Below, piece by piece: positions 1 to 5,798 of a stretch of 19,632 nucleotides of DNA. Source of the DNA: CAZVFX01 sp964626565 (lineage in GTDB: Bacteria > Myxococcota_A > UBA9042 > CAIXZC01). Under the pieces are notes generated by a model that searched no databases, had not been told where the DNA came from, and worked only from the letters and a program-made list of their open reading frames with translations. Position numbers and translations under genes: made by a program. The stretch is from the NCBI GenBank assembly GCA_964626565.1, contig CAZVFX010000131.1:1-19632 (forward strand), read 5' to 3'. Position 1 is the first letter of the stretch; every line of letters starts with the position of its first letter.

Positions 1-32
1 TCAATTTTCCTTTCCGAAAGATCATCACCCAA

Positions 33-138
33 CCGAACTGTCATCCTGACATCCCCGACGCACCCACTCTCGAACTTGGCAGTGCCTCGCTGGAGGAGAT
101 GGAAGGACCTCCCCCATGGTTCAGCGACCGTCGACATC
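33..138 (+). repeat. Dispersed intergenic repeat, copy A
   Basis: This is the first of three copies of a roughly 100-bp intergenic repeat. It shares with copy B (about 975-1078) and inverted copy C (2366-2456) a leading block TGTCATCC(C/T)GACATCCCCGAC, a central ACTTGG, and a GAGGAGATGGA(A/G)GGACC block followed by CATGGTTCAG. The GGAGG at 92-96 can pair with CCTCC at 108-112, giving a short hairpin. I see no transposase and no protein-like reading in it. It resembles the non-coding, MITE-like or mosaic intergenic repeats that are common in environmental bacterial genomes. Confidence 0.8.
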
Positions 139-150
139 CGCCTGGTTCGC

Positions 151-179
151 TTGCCGTTGTGTAACGCGTTGTGTATAAT
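151..179 (+). promoter_or_regulatory. Sigma70-type promoter of the vapBC pair
   Basis: A perfect TATAAT lies at 174-179. It is preceded at 17 bp by TTGCCG (151-156), which matches four of six bases of the -35 consensus. Transcription would start near 185-187, inside the left arm of the inverted repeat at 180-211 and about 20 bases before the antitoxin ATG. The call rests on sequence match and position only. Confidence 0.6.
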
Positions 180-211
180 GGCCATGAACGACCCGGAGGG
201 GGTTCATGGCC
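180..211 (+). promoter_or_regulatory. Perfect inverted repeat over the antitoxin start (candidate operator)
   Basis: GGCCATGAAC at 180-189 is repeated inverted as GTTCATGGCC at 202-211, with a 12-base loop between them. The right arm contains the ATG at 206-208, the loop carries most of the GGAGGGGG Shine-Dalgarno run, and the left arm abuts the -10 box. VapB-type antitoxins usually bind palindromes at their own promoter, so this is a natural operator candidate. Because transcription should begin within the left arm, a full RNA hairpin over the start codon would form only if the start lies at its upstream edge. Confidence 0.6.
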
Positions 212-499
212 GGTCACTATCATCGCGCTCAGATCCTGTTGGATCCGGAGCAGTTCCGTCGCCTGGCTGCGCTGGCGCGCCGCGAGGGACGATCGATCTC
301 TTCCCTGACTCGAGAGTTTGTGCAGGCGGGGCTCAAGGCCTATCGGCGTGAGCAGCAGCGCCGAACCGCGGCGCTGGGAAGGCTCACCGAGCGCCGCGGC
401 GTGCTGGCGGAGCGTCACGGCGTCTACGGTGGCGATCCGGTAGGCGAGGCCCGGGAGGAGCGGGAGAGCGAGATCGATACCACCGTCGGGGGGCGATAA
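206..499 (+). CDS. Ribbon-helix-helix antitoxin (VapB-like)
   Basis: This 97-residue protein is probably the antitoxin of the adjacent PIN-domain toxin. Its N-terminal part (about residues 6-48) reads as a ribbon-helix-helix DNA-binding domain: a short beta strand (RAQILLD), then helix EQFRRLAALARREG and helix SISSLTREFVQAGLKAY. The remaining residues (about 49-97) are highly charged and Arg/Glu-rich, as expected for a toxin-neutralising tail. The start at ATG 206 is chosen because GGAGGGGG sits just upstream and the RHH fold begins directly after it. The stop is followed immediately by the toxin ATG (TAAATG), so translation is probably coupled. In this family the antitoxin represses its own promoter, which fits the inverted repeat at 180-211. 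The exact antitoxin subfamily is not certain. Confidence 0.8.
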   Translation: MAGHYHRAQILLDPEQFRRLAALARREGRSISSLTREFVQAGLKAYRREQQRRTAALGRLTERRGVLAERHGVYGGDPVGEAREERESEIDTTVGGR

Positions 500-931
500 A
501 TGGCGGTGGTGGTGGACGCGAACCTGACCGTGGCGCTGGTGGTGGAGCTGCCCTACTCGGGTGCCTGTCTGCGGAAGGTGCAGGAGTGGCACGCCGCGGA
601 TGTCGAGTTGCTGGCCCCGTCACTGTGGCAGTACGAGATAGCGTCGACTCTCCGCAAGCTCACGGCCGCGGGCCACATGGAAGCCGGGGAGGGGTCGGCC
701 TCGCTCAGCGATCTGTGCGCCCTGGGAGTCGCCATGTTTGAGCCCACGCCGGCGTTGTCTCTCTCCGCCCTGGAGTGGGCCGGTCGTCTGGGCCGGCGGG
801 TGGCCTACGACGGCGCGTACCTCGCCCTGGCCGAACAGGAGCAGGTGGAGTTCTGGACCGCAGATCGCCGGCTGGCCACCGCCGCGCAAGCCGCGGGCGC
901 GGACTGGGTCCGCAACGTTGATGAGGCGTAA
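500..931 (+). CDS. PIN-domain ribonuclease toxin (VapC-like)
   Basis: This 143-residue protein is of normal length for a VapC toxin. All four conserved acidic positions of the PIN nuclease site are visible: Asp6 in VVVDANL, Glu46 in YEIAST, Asp104 in AYDGAYLALAE and Asp122 in WTADRRL. PIN toxins use these residues to bind Mg2+ or Mn2+ and cleave RNA, often tRNA or rRNA; the target here cannot be read from sequence. The gene starts on the base after the antitoxin stop, with a G-rich Shine-Dalgarno (GGGGGG) in the end of the antitoxin gene. Because the active site is complete, the toxin is probably functional. The pair lies between repeat copies A and B. Confidence 0.88.
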   Translation: MAVVVDANLTVALVVELPYSGACLRKVQEWHAADVELLAPSLWQYEIASTLRKLTAAGHMEAGEGSASLSDLCALGVAMFEPTPALSLSALEWAGRLGRRVAYDGAYLALAEQEQVEFWTADRRLATAAQAAGADWVRNVDEA

Positions 932-932
932 C

Positions 933-1078
933 TCCGAAATGTCATTCTGACATCCCCAAGCTCGTTGTTGGTTCCCTTCTGTCATCCCGACATCCCCGAC
1001 ACACCTATCTTCGCACTTGGAACTGCCCCACTGGAGGAGATGGAGGGACCTCCCCCATGGTTCAGCAACTGTCGGCAT
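933..1078 (+). repeat. Dispersed intergenic repeat, copy B, with a partial leading unit
   Basis: A full copy (about 975-1078) in the same orientation as copy A shares the TGTCATCCCGACATCCCCGAC, CGCACTTGG and GGAGGAGATGGAGGGACC blocks and the CATGGTTCAGC end. A shorter fragment, TCCGAAATGTCATTCTGAC and on to about 957, lies just before it and repeats the leading part of the element. Copy C is also led by iterations of this kind, so the short leading units appear to be part of the element's structure. The 230-bp gap between the toxin and the cysteine-rich gene is mostly this repeat. Confidence 0.75.
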
Positions 1079-1161
1079 CCTCGGCGTGCATTTGCGGGGC
1101 CGCCCGGTTTTCCGTAACCTATGGTCCTGGTGAGAACAACGTGACAGAATGAGGTGGCCAC

Positions 1162-2343
1162 TTGAACAACAGACATTTCAGTCCGTGGACTCTGTTGCTC
1201 GCGGCAGCGTGGCTCACAAGTTTTGCCTACGGTTGCCACCACGGCTCTTCTTCCTACGGCCCCAAGAAGTGGGCGGACCCCCCTCCAGAATGCTCGTCCA
1301 ATGCCGACTGCGAGGGCAAGAACTACGAGTGCGACAGCGACGGGTACTGTCACTACGTCCACCAAGCCAAAGAGGGGGACCAGTGCTTCTCCACCGCGGA
1401 TTGCACAGGGCTTACGTGCTGCTTCGATCCGTATGACTCGGAGGAAGATTGGGCGAAAGGCACCTGTCACGCACACTGCCCGTGCTTTTATGACAAGGCC
1501 TGCCTTGGCGGAGAAGCCTGTTTAGGTGCGGTCTCGGGTGAGGGGGCTGGTTCGAGTTGGAACGCCAGCCCTGGCGAGTGCATCGAACTGTCGTCCCTGG
1601 AGGAGGGCGAGTGGTGCGACGAGGACGACTGGTTCTGTGAAGGCGAGCTGATATGTCAAACAGGGTTGTGCGAATTGCCGGGGGGAGTAGGAGAGCACTG
1701 CGAAGAAGACCAGGACTGCGGCCCTGGTCTTTGGTGTCAGTATTCAAGTGGGGACTGGTGGAACATTTGCCTCGGACCCGTTGGGTCGCTGTGGGCGGAT
1801 TGCTACCCGGACGGCAGTTGCGGACCGGGGCTTCACTGCGAAAGCGATTGTTACTGCTGCGAAGAGCTGCACCGGGAGGGGCAATTCTGCTATGACGCGG
1901 AACAGTGTGTCGAAGGATTGATTTGCAATGACGTGTATCACGAATGCGGTTATCCGGGGCAGGAAGGAGATTCATGTGTGGAGCACCAGGACTGTGACAC
2001 CGGGTTGCTATGCTCGCTGTGGGTTCAGGGCTACTCCAACAAATGCCAGGAGCCGAAAGAGGAAGGCGAGTGGTGCCTGGTGGCAGACGAGTGCAAGGCG
2101 GGGCTGGAGTGCTTCAGCCCTCAGCCTGGAGCCAAAGAGAAATGTGGCCTTCCGGGAGGTGCAGGCTGGGAGTGTCAGGAGGACGCTGACTGCATAGAGG
2201 GCCTTCAATGCTACGCGGCCCCCGACGAAGCGACATATTGCCATCCTCTCGGTGGCATCGGCTCCCCGTGCACCGTGGACGAGGAGTGCGACGACGATCT
2301 CAGTTGCACGACCGTCGACGGGAACGACCGCTGTCTTCCCTGA
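1162..2343 (+). CDS. Cysteine-rich secreted protein, probable lipoprotein
   Basis: I do not recognise a named gene. The 393-residue product starts at a TTG (1162) chosen because GAGGTGG lies 4 bases upstream and a signal peptide follows. Residues 1-24 have a hydrophobic core (LLLAAAWLTSFAYG) ending at Cys25, a plausible but imperfect lipobox (Ala at -3, Gly at -1). The rest is a string of about nine short modules of the form G-x2-C-x4-(D/E)C-x2-GL-x-C, rich in Asp, Glu and Gly and low in Lys. This pattern resembles the Dickkopf-type or EGF-like Cys-rich repeats found in surface proteins of Myxococcota-like bacteria. Disulphide-bonded extracellular modules are expected. Function is unknown; adhesion or binding is possible but is inference. 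It sits alone between repeats B and C, and only a weak promoter-like pair (TTGCGG 1092-1097, TAACCT 1115-1120) is visible. Confidence 0.75.
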   Translation: MNNRHFSPWTLLLAAAWLTSFAYGCHHGSSSYGPKKWADPPPECSSNADCEGKNYECDSDGYCHYVHQAKEGDQCFSTADCTGLTCCFDPYDSEEDWAKGTCHAHCPCFYDKACLGGEACLGAVSGEGAGSSWNASPGECIELSSLEEGEWCDEDDWFCEGELICQTGLCELPGGVGEHCEEDQDCGPGLWCQYSSGDWWNICLGPVGSLWADCYPDGSCGPGLHCESDCYCCEELHREGQFCYDAEQCVEGLICNDVYHECGYPGQEGDSCVEHQDCDTGLLCSLWVQGYSNKCQEPKEEGEWCLVADECKAGLECFSPQPGAKEKCGLPGGAGWECQEDADCIEGLQCYAAPDEATYCHPLGGIGSPCTVDEECDDDLSCTTVDGNDRCLP

Positions 2344-2365
2344 AGCGCGTCCCCCAACGATCGTT

Positions 2366-2456
2366 TCTGAACCATGCTGGGGTCCCTCCATCTCCTCTGG
2401 CAGAACCAATCCAAGTGCGGTAACCGGTGCGTCGGGGATGTCGGGATGACAGTTCG
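2366..2456 (-). repeat. Dispersed intergenic repeat, copy C (inverted)
   Basis: Read on the minus strand, this segment matches copies A and B: CCGAACTGTCATCCCGACAT, then CCCCGACGCACC, CGCACTTGG, GAGGAGATGGAGGGACC and CATGGTTCAG. It begins 22 bases after the stop of the cysteine-rich gene and occupies the start of the 391-bp gap before rpsL. Its orientation is opposite to A and B, so the toxin-antitoxin pair and the cysteine-rich gene are bracketed by inverted copies. Confidence 0.75.
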
Positions 2457-2558
2457 GAGAGAAGCCATTCATTTGGTTCGGGATGACAGTTCGGAGAGAA
2501 GCCGTTAATTTGGTTCAGGATGACAGTTCGGAACTGTCAACTCGGGATGACATCCTGA
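2443..2558. repeat. 37-bp-period tandem units ending in palindromes
   Basis: The leading block of copy C is iterated. Units beginning (G/A)GGATGACAGTTCGG start at 2443, 2480 and 2517, a period of exactly 37 bp. The first two share GGGATGACAGTTCGGAGAG and a TTTGGTTC end. The third is cut short and becomes the 19-bp palindrome TGACAGTTCGGAACTGTCA (2521-2539). A last fragment at 2544-2558 contains the 11-bp palindrome GGATGACATCC. There are too few units and no true spacers for a CRISPR array. The block ends about 95 bp before the rpsL promoter. Confidence 0.75.
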
Positions 2559-2580
2559 AAACCCGGATCGGTTTTTCAGG
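2554..2580. repeat. Imperfect inverted repeat upstream of the rpsL promoter
   Basis: CCTGAAAA (2554-2561) pairs with TTTTCAGG (2573-2580), and CCG (2563-2565) pairs with CGG (2569-2571) around a GAT loop, with one C/T mismatch. This is an 11-bp stem directly at the end of the tandem repeat block. The T run lies inside the stem, so it is not a standard intrinsic terminator. It could be the boundary of the repeat element or a weak bidirectional stop. The following 70 bp to the promoter show nothing else. Confidence 0.5.
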
Positions 2581-2651
2581 CCGATTGAGCGCGATTCGAC
2601 ACCATCCGTGGTGTGGTTTGGGCCCGTCGGGGCACATGGTGTGAAAAAACC

Positions 2652-2679
2652 TTGACATACAAATTGCCATCTCTATAAT
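2652..2679 (+). promoter_or_regulatory. Consensus sigma70 promoter of the ribosomal protein operon
   Basis: A perfect TTGACA (2652-2657) and a perfect TATAAT (2674-2679) are separated by 16 bp. An A-tract lies just upstream (GAAAAAAC, 2642-2649). The expected transcription start is near 2686, leaving a leader of about 50 bases before the rpsL ATG at 2735. This is the strongest promoter visible in the window and fits a highly expressed translation operon. Confidence 0.85.
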
Positions 2680-2734
2680 GCCCGCTTGCAGTTCGACTTT
2701 TCTGTTGGTGTATTAACTGCTTTAAGAGGTACCG

Positions 2735-3109
2735 ATGCCGACGATAAATCAGTTGGTTCGAAAAGGGAGAAAAAAGCCGGTCAAAAAGACGAAAGCGCCG
2801 GCTTTGCAGTCGTGTCCGCAGAAGCGGGGCGTGTGCACCAGAGTGTATACGACCACCCCGAAGAAACCGAACTCGGCGTTGCGGAAGGTTGCCCGTGTAC
2901 GGTTGACCAACGGCATCGAAGTGACTGCATACATTCCCGGCGAAGGTCACAATCTGCAGGAGCACAGCCTGGTATTGATTCGCGGTGGCCGTGTTAAGGA
3001 CCTGCCCGGAGTAAGGTATCACATCGTGCGCGGGCAGCTCGACGCGTCCGGCGTTGCCGACCGTAAGAAGAGCCGTTCCAAGTACGGCACCGAACGAGGA
3101 AAGAAGTAG
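2735..3109 (+). CDS. rpsL: 30S ribosomal protein S12
   Basis: S12 lies at the decoding centre of the small subunit. The 124-residue length and full family sequence are standard: PTINQLVRKGR at the N-terminus, TPKKPNSALRKVARVRLTNG, GEGHNLQEHS and RGGRVKDLPGVRYH. Both lysines linked to streptomycin resistance when mutated (Lys43 and Lys88 counting Met1) are wild type. Asp89, the position methylthiolated by RimO in other bacteria, is present. An AAGAGG Shine-Dalgarno lies before the ATG, and the gene is first after the consensus promoter. rpsG follows 18 bp downstream. Confidence 0.98.
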   Translation: MPTINQLVRKGRKKPVKKTKAPALQSCPQKRGVCTRVYTTTPKKPNSALRKVARVRLTNGIEVTAYIPGEGHNLQEHSLVLIRGGRVKDLPGVRYHIVRGQLDASGVADRKKSRSKYGTERGKK

Positions 3110-3127
3110 GCTAGAGAGGGAGCAGGA

Positions 3128-3598
3128 ATGCCCAGAAGAAAGACAGTAGAGCCACGCCGCATCGACCCCGACCCCAAGTACGGGGAGCTTCTGGTTGCCA
3201 AGTTCGTCAATATGTTGATGAAAGGCGGCAAGAAGAGTGTGGCGGAGGCATTTTTCTACGAAGCCATGGACCGCATCGAAGCGATGACGAAGCAGGACCC
3301 GCTCAGTGTCTTTAAGCAGGCGCTGACCAACGTCCGTCCCCACCTGGAGGTCAAGAGCCGCCGGGTTGGTGGTGCGACGTACCAGGTGCCTGTGGAAGTC
3401 CGCCCGGCTCGCGCCGCGGCGCTGTCGATGCGGTGGCTCATCTCTTTTTCCCGCAATCGGGGAGAGAAGAGCATGACCGAGAAGTTGGCCAACGAGATCC
3501 TGGACGCTGCGGCGGGCCGGGGTGCGACGGTGAAGAAGAAGGACGACACGCACCGGATGGCGGAAGCGAACAAGGCGTTCGCGCACTACCGCTGGTAG
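3128..3598 (+). CDS. rpsG: 30S ribosomal protein S7
   Basis: S7 is the primary 16S rRNA binder that nucleates assembly of the 30S head. The 156-residue protein carries the family start MPRRKTVEPRRIDPDPKYG, the segment KSRRVGGATYQVPVEVRP and the end THRMAEANKAFAHYRW. The ATG is preceded by GAGGGAG at 5-base spacing. In the classical str operon the next genes are fusA (EF-G) and tufA (EF-Tu). Here neither follows; a 124-bp non-coding gap leads straight to rpsJ. Confidence 0.98.
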   Translation: MPRRKTVEPRRIDPDPKYGELLVAKFVNMLMKGGKKSVAEAFFYEAMDRIEAMTKQDPLSVFKQALTNVRPHLEVKSRRVGGATYQVPVEVRPARAAALSMRWLISFSRNRGEKSMTEKLANEILDAAAGRGATVKKKDDTHRMAEANKAFAHYRW

Positions 3599-3722
3599 CA
3601 GTGTCTGGCGTATTGACAAATGAATGAGGGGTTGATGCCGGGTCAGCTAATGCTCCGGCAAGGGTTTATTCCCTTAGTGCCCCGGCGAGAAGTATAAAGA
3701 CTTAGGTAATAGGAGCCTGAGT
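3599..3722 (+). promoter_or_regulatory. Structured rpsG-rpsJ gap, candidate S10-operon leader
   Basis: This is the longest gap within the ribosomal cluster. It can form a hairpin from GCCGG (3637-3641) with CCGGC (3655-3659), extended by AGC/GCT around TAAT with a three-base bulge. A second hairpin pairs AAGGG (3660-3664) with CCCTT (3671-3675). CCGG at 3655-3658 can also pair with CCGG at 3682-3685, so the two folds compete. A TTGACA (3613-3618) has no good -10 at the right distance, and a TATAAA (3693-3698) has no good -35. In E. coli the S10 leader is the site of L4 control, so the position is suggestive, but I see no homology to that leader. Confidence 0.45.
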
Positions 3723-4025
3723 ATGGAGAAGATCAGAATTCGGCTGAAAGCGTACGACTACAAGGTTTTGGACCAGTCTGTGGCGGAGATCGTGGACATC
3801 GTGCGGAAGACGGGCGCCAAGCTTGCCGGCCCTGTTCCTCTGCCGACGCGGATCAACCGCTTCACGGTCTTGCGTTCACCCCACGTGGACAAGAAGTCGC
3901 GGGAGCAGTTCGAGGTTCGCACGCACAAACGCCTGCTCGACATTCTCGAGCCGACGCAGCAGACCCTGGACGCGCTCATGAAGCTGGACTTATCGGCTGG
4001 CGTGGACGTGGAAATCAAGTCGTAA
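3723..4025 (+). CDS. rpsJ: 30S ribosomal protein S10
   Basis: S10 belongs to the 30S head and in other bacteria also acts as NusE in antitermination. The 100-residue product shows the family features RIRLKAYDYKVLDQS, GPVPLPTRINRFTVLRSPHV, and SREQFEVRTHKRLLDI followed by a short acidic tail. It is two or three residues shorter than E. coli S10. AGGAG lies 7 bases before the ATG. The normal next gene rplC is absent; rplD begins 12 bp after the stop. Confidence 0.98.
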   Translation: MEKIRIRLKAYDYKVLDQSVAEIVDIVRKTGAKLAGPVPLPTRINRFTVLRSPHVDKKSREQFEVRTHKRLLDILEPTQQTLDALMKLDLSAGVDVEIKS

Positions 4026-4037
4026 GGGAGATCAAAA

Positions 4038-4658
4038 ATGGCGAAGGTAGACGTTTTTGATATGGACCGGAAGAAGGTGGAAGAGTTGGATTTGGCCGAC
4101 GACGTCTTCTTCGGTGAGGTGAAGGAGCACCTGTTCTGGGAAGTTGTCAAGTGGCAACTCGCCCGCAGGCGGGCAGGTACCGCTAATACGCGTGGTCGCT
4201 CCGAGATTAGAGGCTCCACCCGGAAACTCTTCAGGCAGAAGGGTACCGGTCGTGCTCGCCGGGGTAGCATCAAGTCACCGCTGCTGCGTGGCGGCGGCAC
4301 CGTGTTCGGCCCCAAGCCGCGCGACTATTCCTACACACTACCGAAGAAAGTAAGGGCGAAGGCGTTGATGTCCGCGCTGTCCCGTCGGGCTCAGGATAAG
4401 AACCTGGTGGTCGTGGACAAACTGGAACTTCCGGAAGCGAAGACGAAACTGGTCGCCGGTTTCCTGAAGACCTTTGAGTTGCAGTCGGCCCTCATCGTGG
4501 ACCAGGACAATCCCAACGTGGCGTTGTCCGGCCGCAACATTCAGGGCGTCAAGGTGTTGCCGGTGCAAGGGCTCAACGTCTACGACATCCTCAAGTACGA
4601 CAACCTGGTTCTCACGAAGCGGGCGGTCGCGGCGATCGAGGGGAGGCTGAAGTCATGA
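4038..4658 (+). CDS. rplD: 50S ribosomal protein L4
   Basis: L4 lines the peptide exit tunnel and in E. coli represses its own S10 operon. The 206-residue protein is full length. It shows the extended-loop region GSTRKLFRQKGTGRARRG with the following GGGTVFGPKPRDYSY, and a C-terminal LNVYDILKYDNLVLTKRAV. GGGAG precedes the ATG by 7 bases. The gene sits directly after rpsJ with rplC missing, yet neither gene is truncated at the junction. Its 3' end overlaps rplW by an ATGA. Confidence 0.97.
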   Translation: MAKVDVFDMDRKKVEELDLADDVFFGEVKEHLFWEVVKWQLARRRAGTANTRGRSEIRGSTRKLFRQKGTGRARRGSIKSPLLRGGGTVFGPKPRDYSYTLPKKVRAKALMSALSRRAQDKNLVVVDKLELPEAKTKLVAGFLKTFELQSALIVDQDNPNVALSGRNIQGVKVLPVQGLNVYDILKYDNLVLTKRAVAAIEGRLKS

Positions 4659-4945
4659 AGAGTGCGCATGACATCGTTTTGCGGCCCGTCATCAGTGAGA
4701 AGGCGGACTGGCAGAGAGATGAAGACAATGTATATACCTTCGAGGTGCTGAAAGGCGCCAACAAGATCGAAATCCGCAAAGCCGTAGAGGCGATCTTTAA
4801 TGTCGAGGTCTTTGACGTGCGTACATCGGTCGTCAGAGGCAAGGTGAAGCGGGTCGGGCGGAAAATGGGCAAGCAGCGTAACTGGAAGAAGGCGCTGGTG
4901 ACCTTGAAGGAAGGTCACTCCATTGATCTGTTCGAGGGAGTCTAG
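4655..4945 (+). CDS. rplW: 50S ribosomal protein L23
   Basis: L23 sits at the tunnel exit and is the docking site for trigger factor and SRP. The 96-residue product carries the family pattern DIVLRPVISEKADWQ, then YTFEVLKGANKIEIRKAVEA and VFDVRTSVVRGKVKRVGRKMG, ending in the GHSIDLFEGV strand. The ATG overlaps the rplD stop by four bases, so translation is probably coupled. The length is typical of the family. Confidence 0.97.
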   Translation: MKSAHDIVLRPVISEKADWQRDEDNVYTFEVLKGANKIEIRKAVEAIFNVEVFDVRTSVVRGKVKRVGRKMGKQRNWKKALVTLKEGHSIDLFEGV

Positions 4946-4961
4946 GTTTAGGGAGATACTG

Positions 4962-5789
4962 ATGGCAATCAGAAAGTTCAAACCGACCTCTCCTGGAATT
5001 CGATTCATGATGGTCTCGGAGTTTGACGAGATCACCAAGACGAAGCCGGAGAAGAAGCTGACCAAGCCCCTGCCCAGGAAGAGCGGCAGAAATGTGCACG
5101 GGCGGATCACTTCCCGTCACCGCGGGGGCCGACACAAGCGGCTCTATCGGGTCATCGATTTCAAGCGCAACAAGTTGGGCGTCCCTGCCAAAGTTGCGGC
5201 GGTTGAATACGATCCGAACCGCTCTGCGCGCATCGCACTTTTGCACTACCTTGATGGTGAGAAGTGCTACATCCTGGCGCCGGTAGGGCTCAACGTGGGC
5301 GACCAGGTGATCGCCAGCTCCAAGGCTGACATTCGGCCCGGCAACTCCATGCCCATGAAGTACATGCCTCAGGGTACGGTGATGCACAACATCGAGTTGA
5401 AGAAGGGGCACGGCGGCCAGATGGTACGCGCCGCAGGCGCCTCTGCCCAGCTCATGGCCAAGGAAGGCAAGTACGTGCTCATCCGGTTGCCTTCGGGCGA
5501 AGTACGCCGGGTGCTGGCAGACTGCAAGGCTACCGTGGGCCAGGTCTCCAACGTGGAGCATTCCGCGATTACCATCGGTAAGGCGGGCCGCAGCCGTTGG
5601 CTGGGCCGGCGGCCTCACACCAGGGGAGTCGCCATGAACCCGGTGGACCACCCCATGGGCGGTGGCGAAGGGCGCAGCTCCGGTGGCCGTCATCCGTGTA
5701 CCCCTTGGGGCGTACCGACCAAGGGAAAGAAAACCCGCAGGAAGAACAAACCTTCGAGCAAGCTTATCGTCTCGAAGAGGAACAAGTAG
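4962..5789 (+). CDS. rplB: 50S ribosomal protein L2
   Basis: L2 supports the peptidyl transferase centre and subunit joining. The protein is 275 residues, with MAIRKFKPTSPG at the start, HKRLYRVIDFKRNK in the OB domain, and the conserved C-terminal segment AMNPVDHPMGGGEGRSSGGR around the catalytic-site histidine. The frame is open back to a TTG at 4923 inside rplW. The ATG at 4962 is preferred because GGGAGA lies 5 bases upstream and the family N-terminus begins there. The gap from rplW is 16 bp. Confidence 0.97.
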   Translation: MAIRKFKPTSPGIRFMMVSEFDEITKTKPEKKLTKPLPRKSGRNVHGRITSRHRGGRHKRLYRVIDFKRNKLGVPAKVAAVEYDPNRSARIALLHYLDGEKCYILAPVGLNVGDQVIASSKADIRPGNSMPMKYMPQGTVMHNIELKKGHGGQMVRAAGASAQLMAKEGKYVLIRLPSGEVRRVLADCKATVGQVSNVEHSAITIGKAGRSRWLGRRPHTRGVAMNPVDHPMGGGEGRSSGGRHPCTPWGVPTKGKKTRRKNKPSSKLIVSKRNK

Positions 5790-5798
5790 GAGGACACA

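Noticed and set aside
2443..2558. CRISPR array suggested by regular 37-bp spacing
   Set aside because: The whole 37-bp unit is repeated, there are no unique spacers, only about three units exist, and no cas gene is near.
2554..2580. Intrinsic terminator after the cysteine-rich gene
   Set aside because: The T run is part of the stem and is followed by CCGATTGAG, not a U tract; the structure is more likely a repeat boundary.
2735..3109. Streptomycin-resistance change in S12
   Set aside because: Both key lysines (43 and 88) and their surroundings are wild type.
3613..3698. Complete promoter for rpsJ in the gap after rpsG
   Set aside because: TTGACA at 3613 has no -10 at 15-19 bp, and TATAAA at 3693 has no -35; the boxes do not pair with each other.
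4923..4961. TTG start for L2 inside rplW giving 13 extra residues
   Set aside because: The extra residues do not match the L2 family, and a good Shine-Dalgarno precedes the ATG at 4962.
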